Origin: Flavobacterium notoginsengisoli
Lineage (GTDB): Bacteria > Bacteroidota > Bacteroidia > Flavobacteriales > Flavobacteriaceae
Direction of reading: 5' to 3'
DNA: 64,000 nucleotides
NCBI RefSeq assembly: GCF_014207905.1
Contig: NZ_JACHLB010000001.1
Location: 694,676-758,675, forward strand
Shown here: positions 58,357-64,000 of the stretch, piece by piece
Layout of the letters: each line of letters opens with the position of its first letter
Position numbering within the stretch: position 1 is the first letter of the stretch
Made by a program: the position numbers and the translations under genes
The notes under the pieces: model-generated
What the model was told of the DNA's origin: nothing
The model's database searches: none
Seen by the model: the letters and a program-made list of their open reading frames with translations, nothing else

Positions 58357-59103
58357 CTAATTCTCTGCTTTGATCCAGTCGTATCCTTTTTCTTCTAATT
58401 CGTAAGCCAATTCTTTTCCTCCAGATTTTACTATACGACCGTTGTAAAGAACGTGAACGAAATCAGGAACGATATAATCTAATAAACGTTGGTAGTGCGT
58501 GATCACGATAATAGCGTTTTTGTCGCTTTTTAATTTGTTTACACCATTTGCAACGATTCTTAAAGCATCGATATCAAGACCAGAATCGGTTTCGTCAAGG
58601 ATAGCCAATTTTGGCTCTAACATTGCCATTTGAAAAATCTCGTTTCTTTTTTTCTCTCCTCCAGAAAAACCTTCATTTAAAGAACGAGATAAAAATTTAC
58701 GATCGATTTCTAATAATTCCGATTTCTCACGAATTACTTTCAGCATTTCGTTAGCAGGCATTTCTTCCTGTCCGTTTGCTTTACGAGTTTCGTTGATAGC
58801 CGTTTTCATGAAGTTAGTAACGCTAACTCCAGGAATTTCTACCGGATATTGAAAAGAAAGGAAAACACCTTTATGTGCTCTTTCTTCTGGAGCTAAATCA
58901 GCAAGATCTTCTCCGTCAAGAATTACCTCTCCGTCTGTAACTTCGTAGTTTTCGTTTCCTGCAATAACAGCAGAAAGTGTACTTTTTCCAGAACCGTTTG
59001 GTCCCATTATCGCGTGAACTTCTCCAGCTTTAACTTCTATATTAATTCCCTTAAGGATTTCTTTATCACCAATCGCGGCGTGAAGGTTTTTTATTGATAA
59101 CAT
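58357..59103 (-). CDS. sufC: SufC, ATPase of the Fe-S scaffold
   Basis: 248 aa ABC-type ATPase. Walker A GPNGSGKSTLSAV (near 34-46), signature LNEGFSGGEKKRNEIFQ (near 143), Walker B LAILDETDSGLDIDAL (near 170), switch His in VITHYQRLLDYI. The FSGGEKKRNE variant is specific to SufC. It drives shape changes of SufBD. Upstream gene is the flavodoxin-like one, 11 nt away. Confidence 0.97.
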   Translation of the reverse strand: MLSIKNLHAAIGDKEILKGINIEVKAGEVHAIMGPNGSGKSTLSAVIAGNENYEVTDGEVILDGEDLADLAPEERAHKGVFLSFQYPVEIPGVSVTNFMKTAINETRKANGQEEMPANEMLKVIREKSELLEIDRKFLSRSLNEGFSGGEKKRNEIFQMAMLEPKLAILDETDSGLDIDALRIVANGVNKLKSDKNAIIVITHYQRLLDYIVPDFVHVLYNGRIVKSGGKELAYELEEKGYDWIKAEN

Positions 59104-59114
59104 TGTTCTTTATT

Positions 59115-59603
59115 TTATATAAATGTCAATTCTATTTTTGTTTGTTGGTTTAGGATGTTGGCATTAAAATGCGCGTGTCCTAAATATTCCATGCCTAAAT
59201 AATCGGCGGTTTTTTTAAACGGAATGTAAAAGCTCTCTTCAATTTCATTGTCGTGTGAATTGGATATCACACCAATTTTCTTTCCTCTCAGTTTTCTTCC
59301 AGTTTCTTTTTCAATTCGGATCAAATCTGAAATCCTGTCGAAAAAGACTTTCATTATTCCGCTCATATTGTACCAATAAATGGGCGTTGCAAAAATTAAG
59401 GTGTCATATTTTTCGATAATTCCTCTAATTAAAGGCAAAAAATCATCGTCTATATTTTTGCTTTCGTAATCATAATACGAAATATTATAATCACTTAAAT
59501 TAACGACATCAATATTATGTTCTTTTGAAAGGATATCTACAATTTTTGTTGTGTTTCCATTTTTTCGGGAAGAACCTAAAATGATGACTTTTTTGTTTTC
59601 CAT
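59115..59603 (-). CDS. Flavodoxin-fold NAD(P)H-dependent FMN reductase-like protein
   Basis: 162 aa from ATG 59603. It begins NKKVIILGSSRKNGNTTKIVDIL, the FMN phosphate-binding loop of the WrbA/FMN reductase superfamily, and continues IFATPIYWYNMSGIMKVFFDRISDL, the second flavin-binding block. It sits between sufB (7 nt upstream) and sufC, an unusual place, and is cotranscribed with them. It may give electrons for iron or sulfur handling, but that is only context. Confidence 0.88.
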   Translation of the reverse strand: MENKKVIILGSSRKNGNTTKIVDILSKEHNIDVVNLSDYNISYYDYESKNIDDDFLPLIRGIIEKYDTLIFATPIYWYNMSGIMKVFFDRISDLIRIEKETGRKLRGKKIGVISNSHDNEIEESFYIPFKKTADYLGMEYLGHAHFNANILNQQTKIELTFI

Positions 59604-59610
59604 CTTCAAA

Positions 59611-61059
59611 TTATCCTACAGAACCTTCTAAAGAAATCTCTAATAATTTTTGAGCTTCAACAGCAAATTCCATTGGCAATTTGTTCAAGACATCTTTACT
59701 GAAACCGTTTACAATTAAGGCAATCGCTTTTTCAGTCGGGATACCTCTTTGGTTGCAATAGAAAACCTGATCTTCTCCAATTTTACTTGTAGTTGCTTCG
59801 TGCTCAATTTTTGCAGATGGATTTTTACTTTCGATATAAGGGAAAGTATGCGCCCCACAATTGTTACCCATTAATAATGAATCACATTGAGAAAAGTTTC
59901 TTGCATTTTCTGCTCTTGGCGAAATCTGCACTAAACCACGGTAGCTATTTTGAGATTTTCCAGCCGAAATACCTTTCGAAATAATAGTCGATTTAGTGTT
60001 TTTTCCTAAATGGATCATTTTTGTTCCAGTATCTGCTTGTTGGAAATTATTAGTTACAGCAATAGAATAAAATTCTCCTACTGAATTGTCTCCTTTTAAT
60101 ACACAAGAAGGGTATTTCCAAGTTACAGCAGAACCTGTTTCAACTTGTGTCCAAGAAATTTTAGCGTTTGTTTCGCATAAACCTCTTTTTGTAACGAAGT
60201 TGTAAACTCCACCTTTTCCTTCTTTATTTCCAGGGAACCAGTTTTGAACTGTAGAATATTTAATTTCAGCATCATCAAGTGCAATCAATTCAACTACAGC
60301 AGCGTGTAATTGATTTTCGTCACGGCTTGGAGCAGTACATCCTTCAAGGTAAGAAACGTAGCTTCCTTCATCAGCAATAACTAGAGTTCTTTCGAATTGT
60401 CCAGTTCCCGCTTGGTTGATTCTGAAATAAGTTGAAAGTTCCATCGGACATTTAACCCCTTTTGGAATATAACAGAAACTTCCGTCAGAGAAAACAGCTG
60501 AGTTTAATGCTGCGTAGAAGTTGTCTTTTTGAGGTACAACAGTTCCTAAATATTTTTTTACTAATTCTGGATGCTCTTTAATAGCTTCAGAAATTGGGCA
60601 GAAAATAATTCCTTTTTCTGCCAATGTTTTCTTGAAAGTTGTAGCTACAGAAACAGAATCGACTACAATATCCATAGCGATATTGTTCATTTTTTTCTGT
60701 TCGTCTACAGAGATTCCCAACTTTTTGTACATTTCTAATAATTCCGGATCAACATCATCCAAAGTTTTATTAGGATCTACTTGTTTTGGAGCTGAATAAT
60801 ATGAAATAGCCTGAAAATCTGGTTTTTCATAATTTACATTTGCCCATTCTGGTTCGATCATTTCTTTCCATGCGCGGAAAGCTTCGATACGCCACTCAGT
60901 CATCCACTCTGGTTCTTCTTTTTTAAGAGAAATTGCGCGGACGATTTCTTCGTTTAAGCCCACAGGGAATGTTTCAGATTCTATATTAGTATAAAATCCG
61001 TATTCGTATTCTTTAGTTTCGAGTTCGATTTTTAAATCGTCTTCTGTGTATTTGCTCAT
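59611..61059 (-). CDS. sufB: SufB, Fe-S scaffold subunit
   Basis: 482 aa, typical length. Family features: [74 protein letters not shown], the [30 protein letters not shown] block with the scaffold Cys, and [28 protein letters not shown] at the end. Cluster-binding Cys and Glu residues are present. Second gene of the suf run. Confidence 0.97.
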   Translation of the reverse strand: MSKYTEDDLKIELETKEYEYGFYTNIESETFPVGLNEEIVRAISLKKEEPEWMTEWRIEAFRAWKEMIEPEWANVNYEKPDFQAISYYSAPKQVDPNKTLDDVDPELLEMYKKLGISVDEQKKMNNIAMDIVVDSVSVATTFKKTLAEKGIIFCPISEAIKEHPELVKKYLGTVVPQKDNFYAALNSAVFSDGSFCYIPKGVKCPMELSTYFRINQAGTGQFERTLVIADEGSYVSYLEGCTAPSRDENQLHAAVVELIALDDAEIKYSTVQNWFPGNKEGKGGVYNFVTKRGLCETNAKISWTQVETGSAVTWKYPSCVLKGDNSVGEFYSIAVTNNFQQADTGTKMIHLGKNTKSTIISKGISAGKSQNSYRGLVQISPRAENARNFSQCDSLLMGNNCGAHTFPYIESKNPSAKIEHEATTSKIGEDQVFYCNQRGIPTEKAIALIVNGFSKDVLNKLPMEFAVEAQKLLEISLEGSVG

Positions 61060-61088
61060 TATTTTGTTTATTGTCTAAAGTTTTGGAG

Positions 61089-61146
61089 TCTAAAGGTCGA
61101 AAGTCAAAAAGCAGTTTTAAGACTTTAGGACTTTCGGCTTTTGACT
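61089..61146. repeat. CGAAAGTC word repeats between sufA and sufB (site D3)
   Basis: AGTCTAAAGGTCGAAAGTCA (from 61088) faces GACTTTAGGACTTTCGGCTTTTGACT (from 61121) as an imperfect inverted repeat made of the same words as sites D1 and D2. Confidence 0.55.
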
Positions 61147-61474
61147 AAAGAGAGAATGATTCTCCACATCCACAAGTTCTGCTTGCATTCGGATTATTGA
61201 AAACAAATCCTTTTCCGTTTAATCCTCCAGAAAATTCTAAAATTGTTCCGGCTAAATAAAGGAATGATTTTTTTTCAACAGCAATTTGGATATCGTTATC
61301 TACGAATATTTTATCGTCTTCTCCTTTGGTTTTGTCAAATTTTAAATCATAAGACAAACCAGAGCATCCACCGCTTTTTACACCTACTCTCACGTAGTCG
61401 CTAGCAGCGTCAAAACCATCATCAGTCATCAGGTCGATGATTTTCTTTTTGGCAGTATCTGAAACTTTTATCAT
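61145..61474 (-). CDS. sufA: A-type iron-sulfur carrier (HesB/IscA family)
   Basis: 109 aa. The three cluster-binding cysteines are Cys37 (VKSGGCSGL), Cys101 and Cys103 (RTCGCGESF). It carries Fe-S clusters from the scaffold to target proteins. First gene of the suf run; -7 box at 61572-61579. Which of sufA, iscA or erpA names fits is unclear; sufA by context. Confidence 0.93.
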   Translation of the reverse strand: MIKVSDTAKKKIIDLMTDDGFDAASDYVRVGVKSGGCSGLSYDLKFDKTKGEDDKIFVDNDIQIAVEKKSFLYLAGTILEFSGGLNGKGFVFNNPNASRTCGCGESFSL

Positions 61475-61571
61475 TGTTCTTAGATGTTTAATTTAATGAG
61501 CATTTTTCTTCTGTAGTGAAATTAGTACAGATTTAAAACGCTAATTTTCAATGTTAAATAGAAATTGTCTG

Positions 61572-61579
61572 CAAAGATA
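61572..61579 (-). promoter_or_regulatory. -7 box of the suf operon (TATCTTTG)
   Basis: TATCTTTG on the minus strand, matching TAnnTTTG, about 97 nt before the sufA ATG. The -33 is not clear. No IscR-type box was recognised in the leader. Confidence 0.5.
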
Positions 61580-61806
61580 CGACTTAAAAACCTTTTTCCA
61601 TAACGGTTCACATTATTATAACAAATGTTAAAATAGATAATAGTTATTTTGCTAAAATCAGACCCGAAAATGACCCTATAAATACTAAAAATATTTATTT
61701 TCTTACTTTTTTTTATAATTACACACTTTAAATGTTAAAAAACCAGTATTTATACTGATGTAACTCTATGATTATTTGGTATTTTTGCGAAAAATTGTGA
61801 CTAATT

Positions 61807-62733
61807 ATGAAAAAACAAAATACAATAAAGTGGTTTAAACCGATGGTTGCTTTAATTTTTGTTTTAGGAGTAGGTGCTACAGTATTGGTTTTTAGCAGCG
61901 AAACAGATAATGAAGAAAAAGTGGCAAAAGAAGAAGTTGTCGCTAAAACAAATCCTATTATCAAGCCGGAATTAAGTGAGCAAATGAATATTTTAGATTC
62001 TTTAAATACTTTAAAGGAAGCTTACGACGTTGCTATTCTTGAAAAAAACACTATGTCCAGAGAGCTGGAATTAGAACGCAAAAATGTCGAAAATTTAATG
62101 CAGTTAATTAAAGTTTCTCAAAATCCGACGGCGGCTCAAATAAAAATCTACAGAAATCAACTTTTAGATTTGAAAAACTCTTTAGATACTAGAGTGCAGG
62201 AAATTAAGAAGCTGAAATTTCAAAATAAGAATCTTTTAACAGAAATAGAAAGTCAGAATGTTGTCATGTATCAGCAGAAAGCAGAAAATGACACTTTAGT
62301 TTCTAAACAAAAAAAGTTGGAATCAACTTTAAAAGATGCTTCTAAACTTTCTTTAAGCAATTTTAAAGTAGTTGCACTTCGCGAAAAAAGCTCTGGAAAA
62401 GAACTGGAAACCACAAAATCTAAAAGTGCGGATAAGCTTAAAATTAGTTTTACTATTAACGGAAATGCTGTAGCAAAAACAGGAAAAAAAGTATATTATA
62501 TTCAAGTATTAGATCAGAAAAATACTGTTTTAGGAGATGATAAACTGATTGAATTTGGAAATAATAAGGCTTTGGTTTATAGTTTTATTGTGGCATCAGA
62601 TTTTCAGGGCAAATCTGTAAATGTGTACGGAATTTTAAATGCAAATGAAAATCATTTTAAGAAAGGCACCTATTTTGTGAATTATTTCGACAAGCAGGAA
62701 ATAATGGGAAGCACTTCAATCACATTAGAATAA
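61807..62733 (+). CDS. Membrane-anchored coiled-coil protein
   Basis: 308 aa. A membrane segment (about 12-30, VALIFVLGVGATVLVF) near the N-terminus is followed by a long heptad-rich coiled coil (about 55-180, LDSLNTLKEAYDVAILEKNTMSRELELERKNVENLMQLI) and a C-terminal beta-rich domain of about 110 residues (LKISFTINGNAVAKTGKKVYYIQVLDQ). Relatives are often annotated as chromosome partitioning proteins without support. An envelope scaffold role is more plausible; function unknown. Confidence 0.8.
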   Translation: MKKQNTIKWFKPMVALIFVLGVGATVLVFSSETDNEEKVAKEEVVAKTNPIIKPELSEQMNILDSLNTLKEAYDVAILEKNTMSRELELERKNVENLMQLIKVSQNPTAAQIKIYRNQLLDLKNSLDTRVQEIKKLKFQNKNLLTEIESQNVVMYQQKAENDTLVSKQKKLESTLKDASKLSLSNFKVVALREKSSGKELETTKSKSADKLKISFTINGNAVAKTGKKVYYIQVLDQKNTVLGDDKLIEFGNNKALVYSFIVASDFQGKSVNVYGILNANENHFKKGTYFVNYFDKQEIMGSTSITLE

Positions 62734-62755
62734 AGCAAAAGTTTTTAGGGTAAAA

Positions 62756-62789
62756 TTGTAGTAAAAAGTGATGGGATTTCCTAGCTTTG
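62756..62789 (+). promoter_or_regulatory. Promoter of the MBL-fold gene
   Basis: TTG (62756-62758), 23-nt spacer, TAGCTTTG (62782-62789), 21 nt before ATG 62811. Confidence 0.5.
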
Positions 62790-62810
62790 TTCTTTTACAA
62801 AACTACTCTC

Positions 62811-63668
62811 ATGAAACTTTACCCTATAGAATCTGGAAATTTCAAATTAGATGGAGGCGCTATGTTTGGCGTTGTTCCTAAAACTATTTGGAACAAAACA
62901 AATCCTGCAGACGCTAATAATTTAATTGATATCGCCGCAAGATGTTTATTAATTGAAGATGGAAAACGTCTCATTTTAATTGACACGGGAATGGGCGATA
63001 AACAATCAGAAAAATTCTTTGGATATTATTCTCTTTGGGGTTCTCATTCTATTGATAAATCCTTAGCAAAATATGGTTTTAACCGTGATGATATTACGGA
63101 TGTTTTTATGACGCATCTTCATTTTGATCATTGCGGTGGAAGTGTTCAATGGAATTCTGCTAAAACGGGTTACGAACCAGCTTTTAAAAATGCCAAATTC
63201 TGGACAAACGAAAATCATTGGGAATGGGCGACAAAACCGAATGCTCGTGAAAAAGCTTCTTTTTTGTCTGAAAATATATTACCAATGCAAGAAAGCGGAC
63301 AATTGAATTTTATTGAAAGGCCAGAAACTGATTTTGGTTTTTCAAAAGAATTAAATTTTGATATTTTCTACGTTGACGGCCATACCGAAAAACAAATGAT
63401 TCCGTACATCAAATACCAAGATAAAACCATTGTTTTTTGTGCCGATTTATTGGCAACAGCCGGACACATTCCGTTGCCTTATGTTATGGGTTACGATACT
63501 CGACCTCTACTGACAATGCCAGAAAAATCAAAATTTTTGAATGCTGCGGCAGATCATAATCATTATTTGTTTTTAGAACATGATGCACACAATCAAATTA
63601 TAACGGTAGAACATACAGAAAAAGGTGTTCGTTTAAAAGACGTTTTTACTTGCGAAGCTATTTTTTAA
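62811..63668 (+). CDS. MBL-fold metallo-hydrolase
   Basis: 285 aa from ATG 62811; a longer frame from TTG 62787 begins inside the promoter and is rejected. Metal-binding motif MTHLHFDHCGG near 101-111 (HxHxDH), with further ligands in IFYVDGHTEKQMIPYI (His) and FCADLLATAGH (Asp). Such enzymes include quorum-quenching lactonases and other hydrolases; no secretion signal is present, and the substrate is unknown. Confidence 0.9.
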   Translation: MKLYPIESGNFKLDGGAMFGVVPKTIWNKTNPADANNLIDIAARCLLIEDGKRLILIDTGMGDKQSEKFFGYYSLWGSHSIDKSLAKYGFNRDDITDVFMTHLHFDHCGGSVQWNSAKTGYEPAFKNAKFWTNENHWEWATKPNAREKASFLSENILPMQESGQLNFIERPETDFGFSKELNFDIFYVDGHTEKQMIPYIKYQDKTIVFCADLLATAGHIPLPYVMGYDTRPLLTMPEKSKFLNAAADHNHYLFLEHDAHNQIITVEHTEKGVRLKDVFTCEAIF

Positions 63669-63684
63669 ACGAAAAGCAAAACAT

Positions 63685-63723
63685 AAAAAAATCCCATTTC
63701 AAATATTGAAGATGGGATTTTTT
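63685..63723. terminator. Bidirectional terminator between convergent genes
   Basis: AAATCCCAT pairs with ATGGGATTT around a TTCAA/TTGAA inner stem (one bulge), with an A run before and a T run after. Confidence 0.8.
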
Positions 63724-63744
63724 AATTGAACTAAATTGGATGGT

Positions 63745-64000
63745 TTATTCTAGGATTATTTTTTTCGCAGAAGCGGCATCTCCATTAATCAAATAGACAT
63801 AATAAACGCCTCTTGGCAAACCAGATAAGTTTATATTGTTATTGCTTTCGCCATTGTTAAAAGAGAACGATTTTACTAATTGACCTAACGAATTGTAAAC
63901 GTTTGCTTTTTCTAAAACAAGGTTATTAATATGAACTTCACCTTTCGTCGGATTTGGATAAACTAATGCTTTTTCAAAAACAGAATCTTCAATACCTAAA
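63745..64000 (-). CDS. C-terminus of a type IX secretion cargo protein (sorting domain), 5' part outside window
   Basis: 85 codons from the right edge to the stop at 63745. The sequence holds the type A T9SS sorting domain: VYPNPTKGEVHI, NVYNSLGQLVKSF, INLSGLPRGVYYVYLI and a lysine-rich end (AAS AKKIILE). The domain directs the protein through the type IX machinery to the cell surface or outside. The catalytic part is to the right of the window, so the function cannot be told. Confidence 0.93.
   Translation of the reverse strand, partial: LGIEDSVFEKALVYPNPTKGEVHINNLVLEKANVYNSLGQLVKSFSFNNGESNNNINLSGLPRGVYYVYLINGDAASAKKIILE

Overview
The window looks like the chromosome of a Flavobacterium-type Bacteroidetes. 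The grounds are low GC throughout, many -7 boxes of the flavobacterial form TAnnTTTG (several with an upstream TTG/TTTG), a type IX secretion C-terminal sorting domain at the right edge, a TonB-dependent receptor with an N-terminal carboxypeptidase-regulatory domain, Bacteroidetes families (DUF6249, IPExxxVDY, DUF2480, DUF3078, DUF5689) and the gene order purN | acpP-fabF-rnc | IPExxxVDY-pyk. No IS element, prophage or CRISPR array was seen.

Layout. 1-609: truncated secreted collagen-like protein (minus). 0.8-13.99 kb: housekeeping block with pth, superoxide dismutase, a PurF-type amidotransferase, a PfkB kinase, an ECF sigma/anti-sigma pair with an identical promoter on the divergent DUF6249 gene, rnhA, purN, acpP, fabF, rnc and pyk. 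Two copies of an apparent small RNA lie at 2.4 and 2.7 kb. 14.5-28.2 kb: accessory block with a secreted sulfatase, HAD phosphatase lipoprotein, barrel protein, three DUF1254 lipoproteins, DUF2252, DUF4136, a membrane AraC regulator and two outer-membrane proteins, headed by GTTTCAT/ATGAAAC palindromes. 28.4-32.9 kb: secreted C1 peptidase, a frameshifted pentapeptide-like membrane gene, an XRE regulator with repeat operators. 33.0-33.2 kb: two identical tRNA-Asn genes. 33.3-34.6 kb: rseP.

34.96-39.29 kb is the most interesting region: six very small genes (32-53 aa), two with double-glycine leaders and four without a leader but sharing a Y-x-x-G-x-x-x-G tail motif, followed by an HlyD-type adaptor and a C39-peptidase ABC transporter. 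This is a peptide (bacteriocin or signal) maturation and export cassette. A stem-loop terminator separates the peptides from the exporter genes.

39.4-50.0 kb: NamA-type flavin oxidoreductase, Gfo/Idh dehydrogenase, MFS transporter, TonB receptor with DUF5689 partner, HflX. 50.2-61.5 kb: the SUF iron-sulfur operon on the minus strand (sufA, sufB, flavodoxin-like gene, sufC, four-helix-bundle gene, sufD, then sufS, lipoprotein, sufE, DUF59, DUF2480, DUF3078). It is split by a plus-strand pair (serine hydrolase and a stand-alone EF-Tu domain III-like protein). 61.8-64.0 kb: a coiled-coil protein, an MBL-fold hydrolase and the 3' end of a T9SS cargo gene.

Many intergenic gaps hold long, nested inverted repeats built of a few short words (GCAAAG, GCCACGAATT, GTTCCGTAGGAAC, CGACTTT, ACTGAAAACTG, AATTCCAAATT). 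They recur several times within the window and are not explained by ordinary terminators.
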